DNA of 64,000 nt from Bradyrhizobium sp. ORS 285 (GCF_900176205.1 NZ_LT859959.1:2108001-2172000), one strand, 5' to 3'. Counted from the first letter of the stretch, positions 34,728-45,743 are shown. The notes: a model not told the origin generated them from the sequence alone. A program made the numbers and translations.

Positions 34728-35761
34728 TGAGAGGACTTCGGACGTCCGAGCAGCGAGGCCATCTCGTCCTCCAGGTTCTCGAAGCTGGTCTTGGCGGGCG
34801 CTGCTGCGGCGGGCATCGGCTCGTTGCGGGCAGGACGGAGCGTCGGCGGCCCCCCTGCAGGCGGAGCTTCGGCCGTCGGACGCCGCAACGCGGCCTCGAG
34901 GCGTTGCGCCATCTCCGCGAGATTGGCTTCGGCGCTCTGATCCACCGGCGCCGGCGGCGGCGGGGCCGGGGGCGTGGGCGGAGCTGGCGGACCCGGCGCG
35001 GCCACGCGCTCGGGCTGCTCGATCCGTTCAGCCCGTTCGGCGGCGCGGACCGGCGGCAGCCGGGGGCCTTCGGGGCGCGGCGCTTCGGCCTGGCGCTGCG
35101 GCTCTGCGGCCCGCAACGGGCGCGGCATCATCGGCTCGCCACGGGGCGCGCCTCGCTCGGGACGCGGCTCCATGCGTGCCTCGTCGCCGGCCCGCGGCTC
35201 TGCGCGAACCTCCGGGCGGGGCCCGGGACGACGCGGCGGGATCGGCGGCTCGGGCGGGAAAGCCGGCGGCGGCTCGCGCCGCTCGGCGGCAGCCGGCGCA
35301 GTCCTGCGGACCTCGTCGATGAAGGAGGGACGCTGCGGCCGGGCCGGCAGTTCCGGAACCGCCGGCTCGGACAATTCCACCGGCTCGGGCTTCGGCTCGT
35401 TGTCGCTCCAGGCCGGGACCTCCGGCGCAGGCGCAATGCGCGCGGCCGGCGGCTCGGCATTGATGCCGGGCCGCTGCGGCAGCTGTTCGCGCGCCGGCAT
35501 CGCGCGCACGATGTTCGATTCGACCACGATGTCGCTCGGACCGCCGATCATCAGAAGATGCTCTATGTTATCACGACGCACCAGCACGAGACGACGGCGG
35601 CCGTCGACGGCGGCGGCATCGATCACGGCGAGCCGGGGCATGCGGCCGCGATTCGGGTTCGTGCCGAGGCGGTTGCCCGCGAATCGACGAACCAGCCATG
35701 CGGCCAGGCCAATCAGTGCCAGCACGGCTACGAATGCAAAAAAGAACGTCAGCGCCTGCAT
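34724..35761 (-). CDS. fliO: Flagellar export assembly protein FliO with long Pro/Arg-rich tail (345 aa)
   Basis: One membrane helix (residues 4-24, TFFFAFVAVLALIGLAAWLV) and the short FliO domain (RLAVIDAAAVDGRRRLVLVR) are followed by about 230 residues rich in P, R, E and A, predicted disordered, and a last conserved-looking helix (NLEDEMASLLGRPKS). FliO aids FliP assembly. Enterobacterial FliO is only about 120 residues, so the tail is the notable feature. ATG 35761 is preferred over an upstream TTG because GGGGA lies five bases before it. It is coupled to fliP by a 4-base overlap. Confidence 0.85.
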   Translation of the reverse strand: MQALTFFFAFVAVLALIGLAAWLVRRFAGNRLGTNPNRGRMPRLAVIDAAAVDGRRRLVLVRRDNIEHLLMIGGPSDIVVESNIVRAMPAREQLPQRPGINAEPPAARIAPAPEVPAWSDNEPKPEPVELSEPAVPELPARPQRPSFIDEVRRTAPAAAERREPPPAFPPEPPIPPRRPGPRPEVRAEPRAGDEARMEPRPERGAPRGEPMMPRPLRAAEPQRQAEAPRPEGPRLPPVRAAERAERIEQPERVAAPGPPAPPTPPAPPPPAPVDQSAEANLAEMAQRLEAALRRPTAEAPPAGGPPTLRPARNEPMPAAAAPAKTSFENLEDEMASLLGRPKSSQ

Positions 35762-36002
35762 CTCTGTCCCCGGCAAATACCGCGTCCTTTCGAAGTCTCT
35801 CCTGTGTCCAACGCGACAGCGTCAGTGAACGAGGCCTTCAGAACCGGAACCAACCCGTTAACGCAAAACGGCAGGAAGTGCCGCTTGGTATCTTAATAAC
35901 CCATGAATCGGCCGGGCCAAAATGACTTCTTGGCCGCGTCCTCCGTCCCGAATTGATGCATGGCTGCACGCCGGGGCCGCCACTTTCCTAAGAAATCGTC
36001 AA

Positions 36003-36023
36003 AACCCCGGGATAGTCCCGGGG
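36003..36023. promoter_or_regulatory. Perfect hairpin next to the flgB CtrA box
   Basis: ACCCCGGGA and TCCCGGGGT form a perfect 9-base inverted repeat around TAG. It lies 16 bases before the CtrA-like box, in the 357-base region (35762-36118) between the divergent fliO and flgB. It could be a regulator site or the leader of fliO mRNA. No gene is seen in this region. Confidence 0.45.
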
Positions 36024-36038
36024 TGCAGCGCATCGTTT

Positions 36039-36054
36039 CTTAACTGTTCATTAA
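36039..36054 (+). promoter_or_regulatory. CtrA box before flgB
   Basis: TTAA-N7-TTAAC, a perfect match to the CtrA consensus, followed by CAT as at other sites in this window. It lies 65 bases before the flgB start and would control the flgB-flgC-fliE-fliQ-fliR-flhB operon and perhaps fliO. Confidence 0.7.
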
Positions 36055-36118
36055 CCATACGCACGGCAATTTCTACCTACCGAAAACGTCCGGTAGTCGG
36101 ACACAACCGAGCGACGCC

Positions 36119-36526
36119 ATGTCCATCAACGATCTTCCCGTGCTGTCGGCGTTGCGCACCAAGATGCAATGGCACCAGGAGCGGCAGCGAGTGCTGTCGG
36201 AGAACGTCTCCAATTCGGATACGCCCAACTTCAAGCCGAAGGATTTGGTTGAGCCGAAGTTTACTGCAACCGGCCAGGCGGTGGGCGGCTTTGCCGCGCT
36301 CCCGCTGACGCGCACCAGCACCGCGCATATCGCGCCGGGGTCGGGCGACAGTGCGAGCTTCGACCAGAATCGCAAGGTCGGATTTCAGACGAGGCCCGCC
36401 GGCAACGCCGTCAGCCTCGAGGAGGAGATGCTCAAGGTCTCCGCCAACCAGATGGACTATGCGGCGGCGACTTCGCTCTACGGCAAGAGCTTGCATCTGT
36501 TGAAGACGGCGATCGGCAAGGGCTGA
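36119..36526 (+). CDS. flgB: Flagellar proximal rod protein FlgB (135 aa)
   Basis: It has the FlgB pattern: LSALRTKMQWHQERQRVLSE near the N-terminus, NVSNSDTPNFKPKDL, and the C-terminal EEEMLKVSANQMDYAAATSL. Length is normal. FlgB is a proximal rod subunit exported by the flagellar apparatus. It begins the operon flgB-flgC-fliE, with a 29-base gap to flgC, downstream of a perfect CtrA box. Confidence 0.95.
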   Translation: MSINDLPVLSALRTKMQWHQERQRVLSENVSNSDTPNFKPKDLVEPKFTATGQAVGGFAALPLTRTSTAHIAPGSGDSASFDQNRKVGFQTRPAGNAVSLEEEMLKVSANQMDYAAATSLYGKSLHLLKTAIGKG

Positions 36527-36555
36527 GCCGGAGTTAAGGACGGAGACCGACAAGC

Positions 36556-36981
36556 ATGGCAAACGACTCCAGCGATTTCCTGCGCTCGATGAGCATCGCG
36601 ACGTCAGGCCTGCGTGCGCAGGCCGGGCGGATGCGCGTCATTTCCGAAAACATCGCCAATGCCGATTCGACCGCCGCCAAGGCCGGCGGCGATCCGTATC
36701 GCCGCAAGGTCCCGACCTTCACCACGGCGCTCGACCGCGCGCTCGACGCCAAGGTCGTCGCGCTCGGCAAGGTGGTGCCCGATCAATCTTCGTTCCGCGT
36801 CAAATACGACCCCAGTAACCCGGCCGCGGACGCGTCCGGCAATGTCAAGTACCCCAACGTCAATCCGCTCATCGAGATGACCGACATGCGTGATGCACAG
36901 CGGTCCTATGAGGCGAATTTGAACATCATCGGCGCCACGCGCCGCATGATCCAACGCACACTCGACATTCTGAAGACCTAG
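36556..36981 (+). CDS. flgC: Flagellar proximal rod protein FlgC (141 aa)
   Basis: MSIATSGLRAQAGRMRVISE and NIANADSTAAKAGGDPYRRK match FlgC, as does the C-terminal EMTDMRDAQRSYEANLNIIG. Length fits the family (about 135-140 aa). It is a rod subunit acting with FlgB and FlgF. A GGAG ribosome site precedes the ATG; fliE follows after 16 bases. Confidence 0.95.
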   Translation: MANDSSDFLRSMSIATSGLRAQAGRMRVISENIANADSTAAKAGGDPYRRKVPTFTTALDRALDAKVVALGKVVPDQSSFRVKYDPSNPAADASGNVKYPNVNPLIEMTDMRDAQRSYEANLNIIGATRRMIQRTLDILKT

Positions 36982-36997
36982 GACAGGAACGAAAGTC

Positions 36998-37354
36998 ATG
37001 GCCTCCCCAATTTCCGCAGCGAATGCCTATGCGAATTCCGCCCGCGTGCTCGACACCAGCGGTTCGGGCAATACCTTCGGCGGCCTTGCGCGTGTGCGTG
37101 ATGTTCTCGGCAACGGTGCCGGGGCCGACAAGGGTGGTCCGTCGTTCAGCTCGGTGCTGAAGGATGCGATCGGCAGCGTCGTGGAGAGCGGACGCAAGTC
37201 CGACAGCCAGGCGGTCGCGATGGCCTCGGGCAAGGCCAACGTGATGGACGTCGTCACCGCGGTCGCCGAGACCGACGTGGCGGTGTCGACCCTGGTCTCG
37301 GTGCGCGACCGCGTGATCCAGGCCTATGAAGACGTGATGAAGATGACGATCTGA
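36998..37354 (+). CDS. fliE: Flagellar hook-basal body protein FliE (118 aa)
   Basis: The conserved FliE region FSSVLKDAIGSVVESGRKSD and VMDVVTAVAETDVAVSTLVS with the terminal VIQAYEDVMKMTI is clear. FliE joins the MS ring to the rod. The first 40 residues are a variable, low-complexity export region. It is the third gene of the operon; a 139-base gap with a hairpin separates it from fliQ. Confidence 0.93.
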   Translation: MASPISAANAYANSARVLDTSGSGNTFGGLARVRDVLGNGAGADKGGPSFSSVLKDAIGSVVESGRKSDSQAVAMASGKANVMDVVTAVAETDVAVSTLVSVRDRVIQAYEDVMKMTI

Positions 37355-37375
37355 GCTCGCTTCGAATCGGATCGG

Positions 37376-37403
37376 ACGTGACGCGAGAGGGCACGCGTCA
37401 CGT
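37376..37403 (+). terminator. Hairpin between fliE and fliQ
   Basis: ACGTGACGCG (37376-37385) pairs perfectly with CGCGTCACGT (37394-37403) across an 8-base loop. No T-tract follows, so it may attenuate or stabilise the mRNA rather than end it, reducing fliQ-fliR-flhB relative to the rod genes. Confidence 0.4.
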
Positions 37404-37493
37404 CACGCGAGGTGCGGCGCCGGCTGATGCCGGAGCCGCGTGCAAAGCAAGGGCGCCTGATCAGGTGCCGACGACCATGAGGGGCGACAGGAC

Positions 37494-37757
37494 ATGACCG
37501 GAGCTGAAACGCTCGACGTGGCGCGCGACGCGATCTGGACGATCGTGATCGTCTCCTCGCCCTTGATGGTGGTCGGGCTCGTGGTCGGCGTGGTGGTGTC
37601 GCTGTTCCAGGCGCTGACGCAAATCCAGGAGCAGACGCTGGTGTTCGTGCCGAAGATCATCGCGATCTTCGTCACGCTGCTGCTGGCGCTGCCGTTCATG
37701 GCCGACGCGCTGCATCAGCACATGATGCGGATCTCGTCGCGAATCATCGGCGGATGA
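37494..37757 (+). CDS. fliQ: Flagellar export gate protein FliQ (87 aa)
   Basis: Two membrane helices with the FliQ pattern: ARDAIWTIVIVSSPLMVVGL, VGVVVSLFQALTQIQEQTL and VPKIIAIFVTLLLALPFM. Length matches the family (about 88 aa). It packs around FliP and FliR in the export gate. The ATG follows a GACAGGA ribosome site. fliR starts 230 bases downstream, an unusually wide gap for this pair, with no gene in between. Confidence 0.95.
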   Translation: MTGAETLDVARDAIWTIVIVSSPLMVVGLVVGVVVSLFQALTQIQEQTLVFVPKIIAIFVTLLLALPFMADALHQHMMRISSRIIGG

Positions 37758-37987
37758 GGCAATGTCCGGCGCGGCAGAGCCGTCCTTTGCAAGGGCGCTG
37801 CGACCGGTCGTGAGGGGCGGCGCGGGGGGGCGCTGCTGCTTTCGACCGGGCGTGAGCGGCCTTTGCGCTCGGCTCTTCTCTGATCGCCGCTCTCTGGTCG
37901 CCACGTCGGTTGCCAATTGGGACGCGATCGATTCGCAGGCCGGCCTGCCGCTTTCATCCGCGGCCGTCCGGGCCAGGACCGCCGACG

Positions 37988-38755
37988 ATGCGCATCGACA
38001 TCTCGTTCCTTCCGACGCTGGCGGCCGCGTTCATGCTAGCCTTCGCCCGCATCGGCGCGATGGTGATGCTGATGCCGGGTTTCGGCGAGGTCAACATTCC
38101 CGTCCGCATCAAGCTCGCCATCGCGCTGCTGCTGACGATGGTCGTGCTGCCGCTGCACCGTCAGGCCTATCAGGTCGACCTGCAGGCGATCTCGCCGCTC
38201 GTCGTCATGATGGTGCACGAGATCCTGATCGGGATCGTGCTCGGCGCGACCGCGCGGGTGACGCTCTCGGCGCTGCAGGTCGCGGGCTCGGTGATCGCGC
38301 AGCAGATGGGGCTCGGCTTCGTCACCGCGGTCGATCCGACGCAAGGTCAGCAGGGCGTCCTGATCGGCAACTTTCTCACCATGCTCGGCGTGACCTTGCT
38401 GTTCTCGACCGACAGCCACCATCTGGTGATCGCGGCGCTGAGCGACAGCTACAAGATCTTCGCGCCTGGCGAGTTGATTCCGAGCGGCGACGTCGCGTCG
38501 CTGGCGACCAAGGCGTTTGCCGGCGCCTTCAAGATCGGGCTGCAATTGTCGGCGCCGTTCCTGGTGTTCGGTCTCGTCTTCAACATCGGGTTGGGTGTGC
38601 TGGCGCGGCTGATGCCGCAGATGCAGGTCTATTTCGTCGGCGCGCCGCTCTCGATCCTGATCGGCTTCCTCATCTTCGCGGCGGTGCTGACTGCGATGAT
38701 GGGCGCGTTTCTCGGCTATTTCGAAGGCGTCCTTCACGAGATGATGCCGCGGTGA
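37988..38755 (+). CDS. fliR: Flagellar export gate protein FliR (255 aa)
   Basis: A multi-helix membrane protein with the FliR pattern: AFARIGAMVMLMPGFGEVNI, VRIKLAIALLLTMVV, LQVAGSVIAQQMGLGFVTAV and the C-terminal GAFLGYFEGVLHEMMPR. I choose ATG 37988 (MRIDISFLPT), giving the usual 255 residues; an ATG at 37910 would add 26 basic residues not seen in FliR. flhB follows after 14 bases. Confidence 0.94.
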   Translation: MRIDISFLPTLAAAFMLAFARIGAMVMLMPGFGEVNIPVRIKLAIALLLTMVVLPLHRQAYQVDLQAISPLVVMMVHEILIGIVLGATARVTLSALQVAGSVIAQQMGLGFVTAVDPTQGQQGVLIGNFLTMLGVTLLFSTDSHHLVIAALSDSYKIFAPGELIPSGDVASLATKAFAGAFKIGLQLSAPFLVFGLVFNIGLGVLARLMPQMQVYFVGAPLSILIGFLIFAAVLTAMMGAFLGYFEGVLHEMMPR

Positions 38756-38769
38756 GGGGAGCCTGACCG

Positions 38770-39849
38770 ATGGCCGACGAGGGTGATTCCGAGGACAAAA
38801 CAGAAGACCCGACGCAAAAACGCCTCGACCAGGCGCTCGAGCGCGGCGACGTCGTCAAGAGCCAGGAGCTCAACACCTGGTTCGTGATCGCGGCCGCGAC
38901 CTTGGTGATGTCGACCTTCTCGGGCTCGATCGGCGCCGCCGTGCTGGTGCCCATGCGCAATCTGATCGCCAATTCCTGGATGATCCACACCGACGGCGCG
39001 GGCCTGCTGGCGCTGGCGCGCAGCCTGTCGTTCACGGTGATTGCCGCCATCGGCGTGCCGATCCTGATGGTGATGCTGGCGGCGATCGCCGGCAACATGA
39101 TGCAGCACCGCCTGGTCTGGTCGGGCGAGCCGCTGAAGCCGACCTTCAGCAAGATCTCGCCGCTCTCCGGCGCCAAGCGGCTGTTCGGCAAGCAGGCCGC
39201 GGCGAACTTCGCCAAGGGCGTCTTCAAGCTCGTGCTGCTCGGCACCGTCATGGTGATGATCCTGTGGCCGGAGCGGCTGCGCCTGGAATCGCTGTTGCAT
39301 CTCGACGTCAGCGAGCTGCTCGGCGTCACCATCTCTCTGACCAAGCACCTGATGGGCTCGGTGGTCGCACTGCTCGCGCTGGTCGCGATCGGTGACTATT
39401 TGTTCCAGTACCGGCAGTGGTACGAGCGCCAGAAGATGTCGCTGCAGGAGATGAAGGAGGAGTTCAAGCAGTCGGAAGGCGATCCGCACGTCAAGGGCCG
39501 TATCCGGCAGATCCGCCAGCAGCGCATGAAGAAGCGCATGATGGCCGCGGTTCCCAAGGCCTCCGTGATCATCACCAACCCGACCCACTACTCGGTCGCG
39601 CTGTCCTATGAGCGCGGCATGTCGGCGCCGGTCTGCGTCGCCAAGGGCGTCGACAACATCGCCTTCAAGATCCGCGAGATCGCCAAGGCGCACGACATCC
39701 CGATCGTCGAGAACGTGCCGCTGGCGCGCGCGCTGTATGCCACCGTCGAGATCGACGAGGAGATCCCGGTGGAACATTATCACGCGGTGGCGGAGATCAT
39801 CGGCTACGTGATGGGGCTGCGGCGCAACCTCTCGGGGCGCCCGCGATGA
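38770..39849 (+). CDS. flhB: Flagellar export switch protein FlhB (359 aa)
   Basis: The N-terminus EDKTEDPTQKRLDQALERGD, four membrane helices and the cytoplasmic domain with the self-cleaving NPTH motif (N270) identify FlhB. It switches export from rod/hook to filament substrates. The C-terminal HYHAVAEIIGYVMGL is typical. It ends the gate-gene cluster; the cckA-like gene follows 44 bases later, so the two may be read together. Confidence 0.95.
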   Translation: MADEGDSEDKTEDPTQKRLDQALERGDVVKSQELNTWFVIAAATLVMSTFSGSIGAAVLVPMRNLIANSWMIHTDGAGLLALARSLSFTVIAAIGVPILMVMLAAIAGNMMQHRLVWSGEPLKPTFSKISPLSGAKRLFGKQAAANFAKGVFKLVLLGTVMVMILWPERLRLESLLHLDVSELLGVTISLTKHLMGSVVALLALVAIGDYLFQYRQWYERQKMSLQEMKEEFKQSEGDPHVKGRIRQIRQQRMKKRMMAAVPKASVIITNPTHYSVALSYERGMSAPVCVAKGVDNIAFKIREIAKAHDIPIVENVPLARALYATVEIDEEIPVEHYHAVAEIIGYVMGLRRNLSGRPR

Positions 39850-39893
39850 CAATCGAGCAGGTCCCGGAACGGACCGCAAAATACGGATAAACC

Positions 39894-42575
<2,682 letters not shown>

Positions 42576-42675
42576 GTTACCAGAGGAGCCGGACAAGGCG
42601 GGCGAGCGGGATCATCCCGCGACCCAGAGCCGCAGCCGCGCGGCTTCGTGCCGCCTTCCTTTTCGGCCCGGACTG

Positions 42676-42713
42676 CCCATCTTACGGGCATCCCCATTCC
42701 GGGGACTTATGGG
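42676..42713 (+). promoter_or_regulatory. Leader structure overlapping the ribosome site of the Tim44-like gene
   Basis: CCCAT (42676-42680) can pair with ATGGG (42709-42713), enclosing a second stem TCCCC/GGGGA (42691-42695 with 42701-42705). The outer stem covers the GGGA ribosome site of the gene starting at 42722, so folding could reduce translation. This is by-eye folding only. Confidence 0.35.
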
Positions 42714-42721
42714 AAACGAAG

Positions 42722-43705
42722 ATGAGCTTCATGCAGCGCAAAAGCGGCCTCCTCAAGGCGATGGCCGTGGCCCTTTCCTTGGCGCTGCCGACGGTGCTCG
42801 CCGTCTCGGCGGCCGACGCCCGGATCGGCGGCGGCTCCAGCTCGGGCTCCCGCGGCACGCGCACCTTCTCCGCGCCGCCTCCGACCGCGACCGCGCCGGG
42901 ATCGGCCTCGCAGTTCAACCGCACCATCACCCAGCCGGGCCAGCCTGGCGGCTTCAATCAGGCTGCGCCGTCGCGCGGCGGCCTGTTCGGCGGCCGCGCC
43001 GGTGGTCTCCTCGGCGGTCTCGCCGCCGGCTTCCTCGGCGCGGGCCTGTTCGGCATGCTGTTCGGCGGCGGCCTGTTCTCCGGCCTCGGCGGCTTCGCCT
43101 CGATCATCGGCCTGATCCTGCAGGTCCTGCTGGTGGTGCTCGTCGTGCGGTTCGCGATGTCCTGGTGGCAGCGCCGCAACCAGCCGGCCTATGCCGCCGG
43201 TCCGACGCCTGGCCCGAATGACGGCCAGCAGAGCTTCCGCTCTGGCCTGGGCGGCCTCGGTGGTGGCTTCGGCGGTTTCGGCGGCGGCAGCAACCAGCCG
43301 CCGCTGCAGATCCAGCCGGCCGACTACGAGGCGTTCGAGCGGCTGCTGGGCGAGATCCAGTCGGCCTGGTCGAACGAGGATGTCGGTCGCCTCCGCCTGT
43401 TGTCGACGCCTGAAATGGCCTCGTATTTCGAGCGCGATCTCGAGCAGAACCAGGCCCGCGGCGTGGTCAACAAGGTCTCCGGCGTGAAGCTCTTGCAGGG
43501 CGATCTTTCGGAGGCCTGGCGCGAGAACGGCGCCGACTACGCCACGGTGGCGCTGCGGTTCACACTGGCCGACAAGACCATCGAGCGTGCCTCGGGCCGC
43601 GTGGTCGACGGTTCCGACCAGCCGCAGGAGGCCACGGAGGTCTGGACCTTCCTGCGTCACCCCGGCGCCGACTGGCAGCTCTCGGCGATCCAGCAGGTCG
43701 GCTGA
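42722..43705 (+). CDS. Tim44-domain membrane protein (327 aa)
   Basis: A signal peptide (about residues 1-36, ending SAADA) is followed by a glycine-rich segment (RGGLFGGRAGGLLGGLAAGF), a membrane helix (about 124-146, IIGLILQVLLVVLVVRFAMS), a second Gly-rich linker and a C-terminal Tim44-like domain (PADYEAFERLLGEIQSAWSN, with FLRHPGADWQLSAIQQV). Bacterial Tim44-like proteins of this kind have no settled role; membrane-protein handling has been suggested. Start chosen at ATG 42722; a frame reaching 42335 lies inside cckA. A terminator follows. Confidence 0.85.
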   Translation: MSFMQRKSGLLKAMAVALSLALPTVLAVSAADARIGGGSSSGSRGTRTFSAPPPTATAPGSASQFNRTITQPGQPGGFNQAAPSRGGLFGGRAGGLLGGLAAGFLGAGLFGMLFGGGLFSGLGGFASIIGLILQVLLVVLVVRFAMSWWQRRNQPAYAAGPTPGPNDGQQSFRSGLGGLGGGFGGFGGGSNQPPLQIQPADYEAFERLLGEIQSAWSNEDVGRLRLLSTPEMASYFERDLEQNQARGVVNKVSGVKLLQGDLSEAWRENGADYATVALRFTLADKTIERASGRVVDGSDQPQEATEVWTFLRHPGADWQLSAIQQVG

Positions 43706-43728
43706 GGCCACAGGTCAAACGATCATCA

Positions 43729-43763
43729 GGCGCCGCGGAGACATCCGCGGCGCCTTTGCTTTG
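43729..43763 (+). terminator. Terminator of the Tim44-like gene
   Basis: GGCGCCGCGGA (43729-43739) pairs perfectly with TCCGCGGCGCC (43744-43754) around GACA, followed by TTTGCTTTG. It starts 24 bases after the stop. Confidence 0.75.
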
Positions 43764-43858
43764 CCCTCGTGCCGGCGGAATAATGCGCGCCGACACGGGT
43801 CCACAGCGAGAACATCGCACCCAAGCGATGCGCCATCACGTCCACGAGGGAGGACACC

Positions 43859-44536
43859 ATGACATCGATCCGCAGCTTCATGGTCGCGAGCGCGTTGCTC
43901 GCCGCAGCGCCTGGCCTGATCGCGACCGCATCCGCTGATAGTGCCGACATGAGCTTCTTCCTGACCAGCAACGGCCCCGGCAATGGCGGCAATCTCGGCG
44001 GCCTCGCCGGCGCCGACAAGCACTGCCAGAGCCTGGCGCAGGCGGCTGGTGCGGGCGCCAAGACCTGGCGCGCCTATCTGTCGACCCAGGCCGCCGACGG
44101 CCAGCCGGCGGTCAACGCGCGCGACCGCATCGGCAAGGGCCCGTGGCAGAACGCCAAGGGCGTCGTCGTCGCCAAGGATGTCGCCGAGCTGCACAGCGCC
44201 GCCAACAATCTCACCAAGCAGACGGCGCTGAGCGAAAAGGGCGAGGTCATCAACGGCCGCGGCGATACGCCGAACCGCCACGACGTGCTGACCGGCTCGC
44301 AGGCCGACGGAACGGCGTTCGCCGCCGGCGAGGACCGCACCTGCCGCAACTGGACCAGCGCGACGCAAGGCGCGGCCATGGTCGGCCATTCCGACCGCAT
44401 CGGCCTGCGCGACGACGAGCCGTCGAGATCCTGGAACACCTCGCATCCCTCGCGCGGTCCCGATGGCGGCTGTTCGCAGGCTGACTTGAAGAGCACCGGC
44501 GGCGACGGCCTGCTATACTGCTTCGCGGCGAACTAA
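43859..44536 (+). CDS. Secreted lectin-like protein (225 aa)
   Basis: A signal peptide (about residues 1-26, ending ATASA) precedes a region beginning MSFFLTSNGPGNGGNLGGLA and continuing GADKHCQSLAQAAGAGAKTW and RAYLST, a pattern found in bacterial proteins annotated as lectin- or endostatin-like. Four cysteines (HCQSL, RTCRN, GGCSQ, LYCFA) suggest two disulphides, fitting a periplasmic or secreted location. Its ligand is unknown. An AGGAGG-like site (gggaggacacc) precedes the ATG. Confidence 0.75.
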   Translation: MTSIRSFMVASALLAAAPGLIATASADSADMSFFLTSNGPGNGGNLGGLAGADKHCQSLAQAAGAGAKTWRAYLSTQAADGQPAVNARDRIGKGPWQNAKGVVVAKDVAELHSAANNLTKQTALSEKGEVINGRGDTPNRHDVLTGSQADGTAFAAGEDRTCRNWTSATQGAAMVGHSDRIGLRDDEPSRSWNTSHPSRGPDGGCSQADLKSTGGDGLLYCFAAN

Positions 44537-44590
44537 CCGCGTCCCGTCTCCGTCGCATCACGTGTGGGCGCATCACATCGAGGATGGCCC

Positions 44591-45295
44591 ATGCGCTACG
44601 AGCTATATTACTGGCCGATGATCCAGGGCCGCGGCGAATATGTCCGGCTCGCACTGGAAGAGGCTGCAGCCAGCTATCGCGACGTCGCCCGCGAGGAGGG
44701 GATCGCGGCGATGACCGCGATGCTCGGGGCCGACAGCGCCACGCCGCCCTTCGCGCCGCCGTTCCTCAAAGCGGGTCGCCTCGTCATCGGCCAGACCGCC
44801 AACATCCTGTTGTTCCTCGGCCCCCGCCATGGCCTCGCGCCAAAGGCCGAGGCCGGCCAGCTCTGGGTGCACCAGCTGCAGCTCACGATCACCGACTTCG
44901 TGGTCGAGATCCACGACACCCACCATCCGCTCGGGCCGACGCTCTACTACGAGGACCAGCGCGCCCCGGCGAAAAAACGTACCACCGAGTTCTGGAATGA
45001 GCGGGTGCCGAAATTCCTCGGCTATTTCGAGCAGCTCCTGGGCCGGAGCGGCGGCGCCTACGTCACCGGCCGCCGTCTGACCTATGTCGACCTGTCGCTG
45101 TTCCAGATCATCGCCGGCCTGCGCTACGCTTTCCCCAATCGCATGAAGGCGTTCGAGCGCAAAATCCCCGGCCTCATCGCGCTCCACGACCGCGTCGCCG
45201 CCAGGCCGAACATCGCAGCCTATCTCGAAAGCGAGCGCCGGATCCCCTTCAACGAAGACGGCATCTTCCGCCACTACAAGGCGCTCGATGCGTGA
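44591..45295 (+). CDS. Glutathione S-transferase family protein (234 aa)
   Basis: An N-terminal thioredoxin-like domain (MRYELYYWPMIQGRGEYVRL, then PPFLKAGRLVIGQTANILLF) and a helical C-terminal domain (YVTGRRLTYVDLSLFQIIAG) give a typical GST. The tyrosine near residue 6-7 is the likely glutathione-activating residue, and the sequence resembles the sigma/pi-like class. ATG 44591 is preferred because AGGA lies six bases upstream; a GTG at 44564 would add nine residues. Substrate unknown. Confidence 0.87.
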   Translation: MRYELYYWPMIQGRGEYVRLALEEAAASYRDVAREEGIAAMTAMLGADSATPPFAPPFLKAGRLVIGQTANILLFLGPRHGLAPKAEAGQLWVHQLQLTITDFVVEIHDTHHPLGPTLYYEDQRAPAKKRTTEFWNERVPKFLGYFEQLLGRSGGAYVTGRRLTYVDLSLFQIIAGLRYAFPNRMKAFERKIPGLIALHDRVAARPNIAAYLESERRIPFNEDGIFRHYKALDA

Positions 45296-45306
45296 GGATC
45301 CAACAC

Positions 45307-45343
45307 GTATGACGGCGCACGCCCGAAGGCGCCGCCGTCATAC
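45307..45343. terminator. Hairpin between convergent genes
   Basis: GTATGACGGC and GCCGTCATAC form a perfect 10-base stem (45307-45316 with 45334-45343), between the GST gene (+) and the small gene at 45370 (-). It could serve both strands. No long T-tract is seen. Confidence 0.4.
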
Positions 45344-45369
45344 GAAGTTGGCCTGATGGTGTGGGGTCT

Positions 45370-45582
45370 TCAGGCGATGATGTCGACGCGCGTGCCCTGG
45401 CCGGGCGGCAGCGGCGGACGCTGGGCCTTGTTCTCCGCAGCGTTCTCGTCGCCGGTCTTGTCGGCCTTGAACGACTGCGTCTGTTGGCTCTGCGCCTGTT
45501 GCGTCTGCTGCTTGTTCGTCTCGGTCGAGACCGGCGGCGGTGAGGGCGGCGGTGATGACGTCGAAACGCTCGAAACGGACAT
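45370..45582 (-). CDS. Small disordered Gln/Pro/Ser-rich protein of unknown function (70 aa)
   Basis: The protein (MSVSSVSTSSPPPSPPPVST at the start, then QQTQQAQSQQTQ) has no hydrophobic core and looks disordered. ATG 45582 has AGGAG seven bases upstream, which supports it as a real gene; a start at 45612 lacks this. I recognise no family. It lies alone between the GST gene and a secreted-protein gene. Confidence 0.5.
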   Translation of the reverse strand: MSVSSVSTSSPPPSPPPVSTETNKQQTQQAQSQQTQSFKADKTGDENAAENKAQRPPLPPGQGTRVDIIA

Positions 45583-45743
45583 GGTCCAGCTCCTCGCTTG
45601 GTGTTCGCCCAAGCGTGGCCATGTCCAACCAAGGAAGGGTCAACCGGATCGGTCGAATTGTCTGCAACTGTGAGTGGCGGCCGCCAATAGTGAACGGGTT
45701 GCTGATCCCCGCATAGAAACCGGCGGCACCCTGGTCCGCCGGT

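Noticed and set aside
37762..38766. A 334-codon + frame between fliQ and flhB
   Set aside because: It overlaps fliR in another frame and has Arg/Ala-rich, domain-free translation; fliR is clearly the gene.
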